Source of the DNA: Halobacteria archaeon
Lineage (GTDB): Bacteria > Pseudomonadota > Gammaproteobacteria > UBA9214
DNA: 12,602 nucleotides
Direction of reading: 5' to 3'
Assembly: GCA_013041945.1 (NCBI GenBank)
Contig: JABDRC010000363.1
Span: 1-12,602, forward strand
Shown here: in pieces, positions 1 through 6,169 of the stretch
How the letters are laid out: each line of letters starts with the position of its first letter
How positions within the stretch are numbered: position 1 is the first letter of the stretch
Notes under the pieces: generated by a model
Told to the model about the DNA's origin: nothing
The model's database searches: none
What the model saw: the letters and a program-made list of their open reading frames with translations, nothing else
Translations under genes and position numbers: made by a program

Positions 1-413
1 GCAGCGGCCCGTTCCAGCCAGCTGTTCGCGAGATGTGCGTCCTGTTCGACACCCTGACCGTCGCGGTACATCAGCCCCAGGTTGAACTGGGCAGCCGCGA
101 GACCGTTTTCCGCGGATTGCCGGTACCAGTACACCGCCTGGCCGGCATCGTTATCCAGACCCCGGCCGGTATCGTACATCAGACCGATATTCAGCTGTGC
201 ATTCGGGTCGCCCTGTTCGGCCAGCGGCAGCCAGTAATCCAGTGCAGTCTGGTAATGACCTGATTCAAAGGCATTCCAGCCACGCATGAACGAATCGGCC
301 GGCGAGCGCGTGTCAGCCGGCAGTGGATATGACAGAATCGCGATGAGGAGACCGCAGCAGACCGCAAGCGAGCGTGATACACGTCCGTTGATAGGGTTGT
401 TCACCATGTCCAT
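1..413 (-). CDS. Exported Sel1-repeat (TPR-like) protein, 3' end outside window
   Basis: Reading leftward from an ATG at 413 gives 137 codons that stay open to the window edge, so the C-terminus is missing. Residues 1-33 look like a Sec signal peptide: Arg at 11 and 14, a hydrophobic stretch about 16-29, and a likely cut after PLPA (residue 33). From about residue 45 the protein is made of Sel1-type repeats, with the signatures AEQGDPNAQLNIGLMYDTGRG (split 66-79 and 80-85) and the closely matching NGLAAAQFNLGLMYRDGQG (103-121). Each ends in the Gly-rich turn typical of the family. Sel1 repeats form alpha-helical solenoids that bind proteins; the partner cannot be read from sequence. A second ATG two codons in (407) is possible. 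The run GCGGGG about ten bases before 413 favours the first. The Sel1 assignment is firm; the biological role is unknown. Confidence 0.85.
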   Translation of the reverse strand, partial: MDMVNNPINGRVSRSLAVCCGLLIAILSYPLPADTRSPADSFMRGWNAFESGHYQTALDYWLPLAEQGDPNAQLNIGLMYDTGRGLDNDAGQAVYWYRQSAENGLAAAQFNLGLMYRDGQGVEQDAHLANSWLERAA

Positions 414-449
414 AGCCGTACCCCGCTGCGTCTGGAAAACCGGTGTAAC

Positions 450-487
450 GACTTTAACGGCCGCACGCATATCAGACTTTAACGGCC
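450..487. repeat. 13-bp perfect direct repeat, period 25
   Basis: GACTTTAACGGCC occurs at 450-462 and again at 475-487, with 12 unrelated bases between. The 25-bp period is about two and a half DNA turns, so the copies lie on roughly opposite faces of the helix. The pair lies 37 bases upstream of the Sel1-repeat start codon and contains the boxes of the sigma-28-like promoter. It may be a tandem binding site or a small duplication of promoter elements. Confidence 0.7.
454..481 (-). promoter_or_regulatory. Possible sigma-28 (FliA)-type promoter of the Sel1-repeat gene
   Basis: On the minus strand TAAAGTCT (481-474) is followed after 12 bases by GCCGTTAA (461-454). Each box matches the known FliA consensus (TAAAGTTT, then GCCGATAA) at 7 of 8 positions. 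The spacer is one base longer than the usual 11. The predicted start near 447 would give a leader of about 35 bases before the ATG at 413. The match may be accidental because both boxes lie inside a direct repeat. Confidence 0.35.
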
Positions 488-783
488 AAACAGAGTTCCT
501 GTGGACGGGCAGGTGGCGCTGGGCGCGACGATCGGTAAAATGAGCTCCGGATTAGCCGTCGACACGGCCGGATCGGGATATGAACAATGGCTGCCCGTAT
601 TATGCTGGCAGCGGCACCAGCCTCATGTGATCGGACCGACAGGCAACAGGCCAGCCAGCGGCCATGGGACAGCGGTACCATAGAGATACGGTCCCGGCGG
701 TCCAGGGGGCATTGGTCACAAGTACAACAGAGCGGCCACACAGCCGATAACCCTTGTCCGCGACTATGCCAGAATAGCAACCT
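488..783. other. Intergenic stretch without a supported gene
   Basis: This lies between the divergent Sel1-repeat gene and the permease gene. Several short open frames run through it, but none has a ribosome-binding site, a recognisable domain or a natural start. I see no tRNA, terminator or long palindrome. There is a short 6-bp inverted repeat, GCTGCC/GGCAGC, in about 590-613. I find no convincing -35/-10 pair for the permease, whose ATG at 784 also lacks a clear Shine-Dalgarno sequence. Confidence 0.5.
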
Positions 784-2604
784 ATGCCCGCCCTGCCCGA
801 TCCCCATGCACTGGCTGTACTCGCCCTGACGGTGGTTGCCCTGTTCCTGTTCACGCGCGAGAGTATCCCGCTCGAAACCTCCAGTCTCGCGGTACTCGTG
901 CTGCTGACCGTTGGTTTTGAATGGTTCCCCTACCATGACGGCTCACAGGTAGTGCATGCCGTCGACTTCTTCAGTGGATTCGGACACGAGGCCCTGGTCG
1001 CCGTCTGCGGCCTGATGATCGTCGGGCATGGCCTGGTACGCACCGGTGCACTGGAACCGTTCGGACGGGTGCTGGCACGCATGTGGTCATACAGCCCCCG
1101 GTTGTCATTGCTGGTGACGCTGCTGCTGGCCGGCCTGCTGAGCGCCTTCGTCAACAACACACCCATTGTGGTGCTGCTCCTGCCGATCCTGGTGAGCGTC
1201 TCGCTGCGCGCCGGTACCAGCGCATCCGGCATCCTCATGCCGATGGGCCTGTCCACCCTGGTCGGCGGCATGGCCACCACCATCGGCACTTCGACCAACC
1301 TGCTGGTGGTGGGGGTCGCGGCCGACCTCGGCCTGCGACGATTCGACATGTTCGACTTCTATCTCCCTGCCGTGATTGCCGGCAGTCTGGGCATTCTCTA
1401 TCTCTGGCTGATCGCACCACGCATCCTGCCCGAGCGCGAGGCGGCCATGACCGACACCTCGCCGCGCATTTTCACCGCCCAGCTCAACATTCCCGACGGC
1501 AGCTTTGCCGTGGGCCGCCCGCTGGCCGAATTGCGGAAAAAAACCGGTGATGCGATGCGGGTGCAGCGCGTCCAGCGAGGTGCCGGTATGCTGCTGCCGT
1601 TGCCCGACATCCTCATACAGGCCGGCGACATCCTGTATGTCGATGACACGCCGGTACAACTCAAGGAATTCGAACAGGTACTCGGTGCCGCCCTGTACTC
1701 CGGTGAAGTAGCCGTGGACGAGGAACATCCGCTGGAGGCAAAGGACCAGCAACTCGCCGAGATCGTCGTGGTGCAGGGTTCGCCACTGGTCAACCAGACC
1801 CTGAACAGGAGCCGCTTTACAGACCGTTACCAGCTTGCCACGCTGGCACTGCACAAGGCCGGCACGACGGTGCGCACATTGCGGGAAAATATCGGTGACA
1901 TCCGTCTGCGCGTCGGTGACATCCTGCTGGTGCAGGGGGCACGCGAACAGCTGGCCGGCATCAAGCGCGAGGGAGACCTGCTGGTCCTGGATGCCACCGC
2001 GGACCTGCCGTTCACCGACAAGGCCCCCGTCGCCCTGCTGATCATGGGCCTGGTCATTGCCAGCGCCGCCACCGGCCTGCTGCCCATTGCCGTCAGCGCC
2101 GTTGCCGGGGCCTTGCTGATGCTGCTGACCGGCGGACTGGCCTGGCGCGATATCGGCAATTCCCTCAGCACCTCGGTCATCATGATTGTCGTCGTCAGCC
2201 TGGCGCTGGGCTTCGCGCTCACGCGCACCGGCGCGACGGAGTACCTTGCCGATCTCTATCTGGCGCTGACCAGCGGCCTCTCGCCCGCGCTTGTTCTCAG
2301 CGGGCTGATACTGCTGATGGCGCTGCTGACCAATATCATCTCGAACAATGCCGCGGCCGTCATCGGCACGCCGGTCGCGATTTCGATTGCCAACGGCCTC
2401 GGCCTGCCGGCCGAGGCCTTTGTGCTGGCCGTACTGTTCGGTGCCAACATGAGCTATGCAACACCCATGGCCTACAAGACCAACCTGCTGGTGATGAACG
2501 CCGGCGGTTATACCTTCGGTGATTTCGTACGTGTCGGTCTGCCACTGACGGCCATCATGTGGCTGACACTGAGCTGGCTGTTGCCGCGACTCTACGGCTT
2601 CTAG
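784..2604 (+). CDS. SLC13-family permease with two RCK_C (TrkA-C) domains
   Basis: This 606-residue inner-membrane protein has the layout of bacterial SLC13/DASS-like permeases with a cytoplasmic insert. An N-terminal membrane half (about 8-212) carries the first clamshell motif FVNNTPIVVLLLPI from residue 122. Two RCK_C/TrkA-C modules follow, at about 230-302 and 324-396, each ending in a GDIL-type strand. A C-terminal membrane half then carries the matching second motif LTNIISNNAAAV (515-526). The paired Asn-Asn/Thr-Pro hairpins are the substrate and Na+ region in this superfamily. RCK_C modules usually bind small ligands and gate transport. Such proteins are often annotated as sulfate, dicarboxylate or citrate transporters, but sequence alone does not settle the anion here. 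The ATG at 784 has no good Shine-Dalgarno site, but the frame has hydrophobic character from the start. It stands alone, convergent with the L,D-transpeptidase gene. Confidence 0.88.
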   Translation: MPALPDPHALAVLALTVVALFLFTRESIPLETSSLAVLVLLTVGFEWFPYHDGSQVVHAVDFFSGFGHEALVAVCGLMIVGHGLVRTGALEPFGRVLARMWSYSPRLSLLVTLLLAGLLSAFVNNTPIVVLLLPILVSVSLRAGTSASGILMPMGLSTLVGGMATTIGTSTNLLVVGVAADLGLRRFDMFDFYLPAVIAGSLGILYLWLIAPRILPEREAAMTDTSPRIFTAQLNIPDGSFAVGRPLAELRKKTGDAMRVQRVQRGAGMLLPLPDILIQAGDILYVDDTPVQLKEFEQVLGAALYSGEVAVDEEHPLEAKDQQLAEIVVVQGSPLVNQTLNRSRFTDRYQLATLALHKAGTTVRTLRENIGDIRLRVGDILLVQGAREQLAGIKREGDLLVLDATADLPFTDKAPVALLIMGLVIASAATGLLPIAVSAVAGALLMLLTGGLAWRDIGNSLSTSVIMIVVVSLALGFALTRTGATEYLADLYLALTSGLSPALVLSGLILLMALLTNIISNNAAAVIGTPVAISIANGLGLPAEAFVLAVLFGANMSYATPMAYKTNLLVMNAGGYTFGDFVRVGLPLTAIMWLTLSWLLPRLYGF

Positions 2605-2621
2605 CCGGGGCCGGGATTGCG

Positions 2622-3137
2622 CTAATCCGCCTGCCCCTGCAGCGGCGCCTCCTGGATCAATACGCGGGTGCCGACCGGCACCCGGTCGAATAACTCGATC
2701 ACTTCATCGTTGCGCATCTTCACGCAACCGTGGGACGAGGGCACCCCCATCGCATCCTCGTCGGGACAGCCATGGATGTAAATGTAGCGGCGCATCGAAT
2801 CGACATTGCCGAAGCGGTTTCTGCCGGTCTCCAGCCCGCACAACCAGAGTATCCGGGTCAGCATCCAGTCGCGCCGGGGTTCTGCGGCCTTCAGTGCGGG
2901 CGAGTAGATCTCTCCGGTCGGACGTCGTCCGACGAACACCATGCCGGGCGGACAGCCGGCACCGATGCGTGCACGCACCCGGTGCCAGCCGCGCGGCGTG
3001 CACTCGCTGTGCATGATCTCGCCCGGCCCGTTGGCCGCCGTGGCAATCGCCGTATCCATGATGACCCGGTCTGCATCCAGCAACTGCAAACGCTGTTCGT
3101 CGATGCTGATCCTGATCAGGAGCTCGTCAGTTTTCAT
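2622..3137 (-). CDS. L,D-transpeptidase (YkuD domain) without signal peptide
   Basis: The 171-residue protein is essentially a lone YkuD domain. A beta-strand start (residues 6-20, IRISIDEQRLQLLD) leads to the catalytic region with His122-Gly123 and the signature Ser135-His-Gly-Cys138, followed by VKMRN. Cys138 would be the nucleophile that cross-links peptidoglycan or attaches a protein to it. Known enzymes of this family act in the periplasm and carry a signal peptide or membrane anchor. This one begins directly with the domain and shows no hydrophobic N-terminus, so its location is unclear. No Shine-Dalgarno site precedes the ATG, but a perfect TATAAT lies at 3149-3144. The gene converges with the permease gene (17 bp between the stops) and is separated from the binding-protein gene by a REP pair, so it is probably a separate transcript. 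Family assignment is firm; substrate and cell compartment are not. Confidence 0.9.
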   Translation of the reverse strand: MKTDELLIRISIDEQRLQLLDADRVIMDTAIATAANGPGEIMHSECTPRGWHRVRARIGAGCPPGMVFVGRRPTGEIYSPALKAAEPRRDWMLTRILWLCGLETGRNRFGNVDSMRRYIYIHGCPDEDAMGVPSSHGCVKMRNDEVIELFDRVPVGTRVLIQEAPLQGQAD

Positions 3138-3143
3138 GTGGCG

Positions 3144-3149
3144 ATTATA
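3144..3149 (-). promoter_or_regulatory. -10 box TATAAT immediately upstream of the L,D-transpeptidase gene
   Basis: Reading the minus strand, TATAAT (3149-3144) is separated from the ATG (3137) by only six bases, CGCCAC. Transcription would normally begin about seven bases past the box, at the A of the start codon. No good -35 lies 16-18 bases upstream (the region reads GGGCAT/CGGGCA). An activator-dependent or leaderless promoter is possible. Confidence 0.5.
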
Positions 3150-3186
3150 GCGTTAGCTTGAAACCATGCCCGACTAAATATCAGAT

Positions 3187-3209
3187 GTAGGAGCGGACGC
3201 TGTCCGCGA
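3187..3209 (+). repeat. REP palindrome 1 (GTAG-headed)
   Basis: The element is GTAG (3187-3190), GA, then a perfect 6-bp stem GCGGAC / GTCCGC (3193-3198 and 3202-3207) with loop GCT, ending in GA. This is the architecture of REP elements mobilised by RAYT (TnpA-REP) transposases: a GTAG/GGAG tetranucleotide followed by a hairpin. It faces REP 2 in a convergent pair. Confidence 0.8.
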
Positions 3210-3228
3210 AAAATCATGCGACTGGCCT

Positions 3229-3253
3229 TCGCGCATACCTGCGCTCCTACAGG
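3229..3253 (-). repeat. REP palindrome 2, its GTAG head supplying a stop codon
   Basis: On the minus strand GTAG (3250-3247) is followed by GA, then stem GCGCA / TGCGC (3244-3240 and 3235-3231) with loop GGTA, then GA. The TAG of the head is the stop codon of the peptide-binding lipoprotein gene. Together with REP 1 it forms a tail-to-tail (BIME-like) pair between two same-strand genes and may weaken read-through or stabilise the 3' end of the sdh operon mRNA. Confidence 0.8.
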
Positions 3254-4770
3254 TCATTTTTTCTGACATCGATCAGCCCGTCGTAATTGCCGTCGGGTGA
3301 CAGGCGGTAACCGCTGATGCCGTCCCGCACGGCAACGACGTGATCCTCGTACCACAGGGGTACATAGGGCAGCTGCTCCGCCAGGCGCGCCTGCAGTCTG
3401 CGCCAGGATGCCGCCTGGCTATCGAGCGTGTCGCCCTGCTCTGCCCGGGCAATCAGAAGGTCGGTCGGACTGTCTTCGAAGCGGCCGCGATTGGCGCCGC
3501 CCGGCGGCAACGACTGGCTGTGAAAAGCATAGCGGAAGATATCCGGTGTCTTGATGCCAACCCACATCAGGCTGTACATCTGAAAGCGGCCGGCCTTGAT
3601 ATCACCGAAAAACGTACCCCAGTCATAACTGCGCAGGGTCATGCGGATGCCGACTTCGGCCAGTTGCTGCTGCAGGATGGTCGCAATGCGCACCCGCACC
3701 GGATCGGTCGAGGTCTTGTAGTCGAGCCTGAGGGGATTATCCGGGTCAAACCCCGCCTCGCGCAGCAGTTGCCGTGACCTGTCCGGATCATGTTCCACCG
3801 GCGCGAGTGCCGGGTTACCCGCCCAGTGTTCCGGCGGCAGCAGGGCGGAGGCCGAACGTGCGGCACCGCCGAGGACATGCTCGATAATAGCCGCCCGGTC
3901 GATGGCATGCGCAATGGCCTGCCGCACCGGGAGATTGCCCGTATCCGGGTCCTGCAGGTTGAAACCGAGGTAGGCAAAATTGCTGCCGGTTCCGGACTGC
4001 ACCGTGATACCCGGCCGCTTGCCCAGGTAATCCAGCAGCTCGGCCGGCAAGTCGTTTTGCAACAGGTCGATCTCGCCACGCAACAGTTTCAGCACGCGCA
4101 CGGTCGGGTCGCCGATGCGCAGGAATTCGAACACCCGGCCGTCCGCCCTGCGCATCAGCCGCAGGCGGCCCGGCTCCGGCCACCCGTCGATGCGAAACGG
4201 ACCACTGCCAAGCGGTGCCGCGTGAAAGGGGCTGTTCCCCTCGATTCCCGCGGCCGGCAGGATACCGATCACGGCATAACCCGGAAACAGCGGATCCGCG
4301 CGGTCCAGCAAGAAGTCCAGGGTATCCTCATCCAGCACCTCGATTCGCTCGATCAGCTTAAGCGTACCGGCATGCGGTGAGGAACCACCCGGTTCGAGGA
4401 TCGAACGGTAGGTTGCGGCGACATCGTATGCCGTCACGGGACTGCCGTCATGGAAATCGGCACGCGGTCGCTGCAGGACAAAGCGGTAGTGTCGCGGGGC
4501 GATCCGCTCCCAGGTTGCCAGTGACGGTGCCGGGCGCACCTGATCGTCGAAGTCGACCAGACGCTGGTAGATCAGGCGGTTGATACGTGCCGAGGTGGCA
4601 TCGGTGGCATAGCGGGGATCGAGGTTGGCGGGTGCGCCGGCAAGTCCGAAACGGATGACATCGTCCGCCGGTTGCGCACAGGCGCTCAGCGCCAGCACGA
4701 CAAGCAGCGCGAACCACCGGTGAGTGAAAATCACCCTGCCGTGCAACGACCTTACGCGGTCCGGCGCCAT
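3247..4770 (-). CDS. ABC-type peptide-binding lipoprotein (SBP family 5, OppA/DppA-like)
   Basis: From an ATG at 4770 the product is 507 residues, the usual size for family 5 solute-binding proteins. The N-terminus has a hydrophobic segment ending in LALSAC, a lipobox, which would place the lipidated Cys at residue 31. A GTG at 4734 would put it at residue 19, a more typical signal length, so the true start may be there. The mature protein opens with IRFGLAGAPANLDPRYATDA, the classic family start, and has the YRFVLQRPRADFHDGSPVTA region that identifies these proteins. They capture oligopeptides, or sometimes nickel, heme or other ligands, for ABC import. The ATG overlaps the end of ygfX by 19 bp, making this the last gene of the sdh array. 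No permease or ATPase gene is adjacent. The TAG stop lies inside REP 2. A longer open frame extends upstream to 4947, but it only overlaps ygfX. Confidence 0.87.
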   Translation of the reverse strand: MAPDRVRSLHGRVIFTHRWFALLVVLALSACAQPADDVIRFGLAGAPANLDPRYATDATSARINRLIYQRLVDFDDQVRPAPSLATWERIAPRHYRFVLQRPRADFHDGSPVTAYDVAATYRSILEPGGSSPHAGTLKLIERIEVLDEDTLDFLLDRADPLFPGYAVIGILPAAGIEGNSPFHAAPLGSGPFRIDGWPEPGRLRLMRRADGRVFEFLRIGDPTVRVLKLLRGEIDLLQNDLPAELLDYLGKRPGITVQSGTGSNFAYLGFNLQDPDTGNLPVRQAIAHAIDRAAIIEHVLGGAARSASALLPPEHWAGNPALAPVEHDPDRSRQLLREAGFDPDNPLRLDYKTSTDPVRVRIATILQQQLAEVGIRMTLRSYDWGTFFGDIKAGRFQMYSLMWVGIKTPDIFRYAFHSQSLPPGGANRGRFEDSPTDLLIARAEQGDTLDSQAASWRRLQARLAEQLPYVPLWYEDHVVAVRDGISGYRLSPDGNYDGLIDVRKNDL

Positions 4771-5240
4771 GAACGGTCCGCTGGCCGCGCCTGACCGAGT
4801 TCCGTTTTCAGACGCACGCGCAGTCGCCGGAAGGTCCCGGCAGGCAGCATGTCCGGCAGGATGAACAGACTGTGCTGCCGTGCGCCCTGCCGATAATAAA
4901 GAATCACCAGCCACGGCATGACGAATGCCCGCGGTGCGAGTGTACACGCCACTGCTGCACCGTCATCGTCCACGACCTCGCAATCACGGTCACTCTTCCA
5001 GATAAAGGTCCTGAGCGGCGCCTGGCGGCGACTGACCTGCCGCGACCAGTGCCATGCCAGACTGCCCGCACACGCCAGCAGACACGCGGCCAGGCTCCAG
5101 GACGGCAGTGACGTGAACGGCAGGACCGCCACACCGGCGACATGCAGCGTCAGCAGCCACAGCGCCGCCAGGCGCGAGGTCTGCAGGTCAATGCGCAGCG
5201 GTGTCGCGTATGGCGCGTACAAGTCGTGCAATGTTGCCAT
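4752..5240 (-). CDS. ygfX: YgfX/CptA-like inner-membrane protein
   Basis: A 162-residue protein with two adjacent membrane segments (about 23-41 and 45-64) and a basic cytoplasmic C-terminal half. The conserved opening PLRIDLQTSRLAALW and the position directly after sdhE identify the YgfX family (E. coli YgfX, also called CptA). YgfX has been reported as the toxin partner of SdhE (CptB) acting on MreB and FtsZ. Later work on SdhE as a flavinylation factor puts that toxin-antitoxin view in doubt, and its role is unsettled. The ATG at 5240 lies 53 bp inside sdhE, so the two are probably translationally coupled. No other ATG fits the family start, but a weaker start codon further in (TTG or CTG) cannot be excluded. 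Recognition rests on context plus topology, because the family is poorly conserved in sequence. Confidence 0.8.
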   Translation of the reverse strand: MATLHDLYAPYATPLRIDLQTSRLAALWLLTLHVAGVAVLPFTSLPSWSLAACLLACAGSLAWHWSRQVSRRQAPLRTFIWKSDRDCEVVDDDGAAVACTLAPRAFVMPWLVILYYRQGARQHSLFILPDMLPAGTFRRLRVRLKTELGQARPADRSWRRTA

Positions 5241-5454
5241 CGGCGGGCGCCATCCGTCCCATCAGCAGTTCGAGCAGTACTGCATCGGGATATTCCAGCA
5301 GGGTGTTGAAGGTCGACCGGTCGCAGGCATCGAGGTCCGTATAGCGCAGTTCCAGGAATTGACCCAGCAATTCATCGAGCTCACGCATGCCGCGGCGGCA
5401 CTGCCAGGCAGTGCGATTGTTCGCGGCGTGATCCGTTCCATACGGTGCGTTCAT
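5188..5454 (-). CDS. sdhE: SdhE, FAD assembly factor for succinate dehydrogenase
   Basis: An 88-residue protein with the hallmark motif CRRGMRELD (residues 19-27). The RGxxE core (Arg21, Gly22, Glu25) is the surface that SdhE uses to bind SdhA and promote covalent attachment of FAD to its histidine. The central LLEYPDAVLLELLMG stretch matches the rest of the small five-helix fold. The ATG at 5454 forms an ATGA overlap with the sdhB stop, a strong sign of coupled translation and the reason for choosing this start over an upstream one at 5523 inside sdhB. It sits in the cytoplasm as part of the sdhCDAB-sdhE-ygfX array, so the assembly factor is made together with its client. Confidence 0.95.
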   Translation of the reverse strand: MNAPYGTDHAANNRTAWQCRRGMRELDELLGQFLELRYTDLDACDRSTFNTLLEYPDAVLLELLMGRMAPADGNIARLVRAIRDTAAH

Positions 5455-6152
5455 AGCGAGCGCTTGACCATCAGTTCCTTGATACGGCCGATTGCCCGGG
5501 TCGGACTGAGCCCCTTCGGGCACACCTCCACGCAGTTCATGATGGTGTGGCAGCGAAACAGCTTGAACGGGCCGGCGAGGTTCGCCAGGCGTTCATCCGT
5601 GGCCTGGTCGCGGCTGTCGGCCAGGAAGCGCCATGACTGCAGCAGTGCGGCCGGGCCGAGGAACTTGTCCGGGTTCCACCAGAATGACGGGCAGGAGGTG
5701 GAGCAGCAGCCACACAGGATGCACTCGTACAGGCCATCCAGTTTCTCGCGGTCGGCCGGCGACTGCAGGCGCTCGACTTCCGGCTCCGGATCCTTGTTGA
5801 CGAGATACGGATCCACCGCCCGGTACTGCCGGTAAAACTGCTGCATATCGACGATCAGGTCACGCACCACCGGCAGACCCGGCATCGGCCGGATGTCGAC
5901 CGGCGTCTTCAGCGAGAACAGCGGCGTGATGCAGGCCAGCAGGTTGCGGCCGTTGACGTTCATGCCGTCTGAACCGCACACGCCCTCACCGCAGGAGCGC
6001 CGGAAGGTGAGGGTCTCGTCCTGCGCCTTGAGCAGCAACAGGGCATCCAGCAGCATCATCTCCCGGTCGAGATCGTCATCGTCCAGAAAAAACGCCTGGA
6101 TGCGGGGTGACGGGTCGGTCTCCGGATTAAAACGATAGATGGTGAATTTCAT
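5451..6152 (-). CDS. sdhB: Succinate dehydrogenase iron-sulfur subunit
   Basis: The 233-residue subunit passes electrons from FAD to quinone through three clusters. The [2Fe-2S] ligands are Cys54, Cys59, Asp62 and Cys74 (CGEGVCGSDG and LLAC). The Asp ligand is the same substitution seen in E. coli SdhB, so it is not a defect. The [4Fe-4S] site is Cys144, Cys147, Cys150 and Cys154 (CILCGCCSTSC). The [3Fe-4S] site is Cys154-region partner residues Cys201, Cys207 and Cys211, with the CHTIMNCVEVCP run. Trp158-Trp159 follow the second motif, near the quinone-site tryptophan of E. coli. It starts 17 bp after the sdhA stop with a weak ribosome-binding site. The stop overlaps the sdhE start by 4 bp. 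Length and motif order are normal. Confidence 0.97.
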   Translation of the reverse strand: MKFTIYRFNPETDPSPRIQAFFLDDDDLDREMMLLDALLLLKAQDETLTFRRSCGEGVCGSDGMNVNGRNLLACITPLFSLKTPVDIRPMPGLPVVRDLIVDMQQFYRQYRAVDPYLVNKDPEPEVERLQSPADREKLDGLYECILCGCCSTSCPSFWWNPDKFLGPAALLQSWRFLADSRDQATDERLANLAGPFKLFRCHTIMNCVEVCPKGLSPTRAIGRIKELMVKRSL

Positions 6153-6169
6153 GGGCGACTGTCATCTGC

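Noticed and set aside
743..750. GCCGATAA, a perfect sigma-28 -10 box upstream of the permease gene
   Set aside because: The -35 position 11-12 bases upstream reads about TACAACAG and does not match TAAAGTTT, so I treat it as chance.
472..936. A 154-codon minus-strand frame across the gap before the permease
   Set aside because: It overlaps the permease N-terminus, has no ribosome-binding site or domain, and no homology I recognise.
1105..1854. A 249-codon minus-strand frame opposite the permease
   Set aside because: It lies fully inside the SLC13 gene and its translation is rich in Gln, His and Gly with no recognisable fold.
4918..5835. A 305-codon plus-strand frame opposite ygfX, sdhE and sdhB
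   Set aside because: It crosses three real genes on the other strand, and its translation has the Arg/Ser-rich look of a shadow frame.
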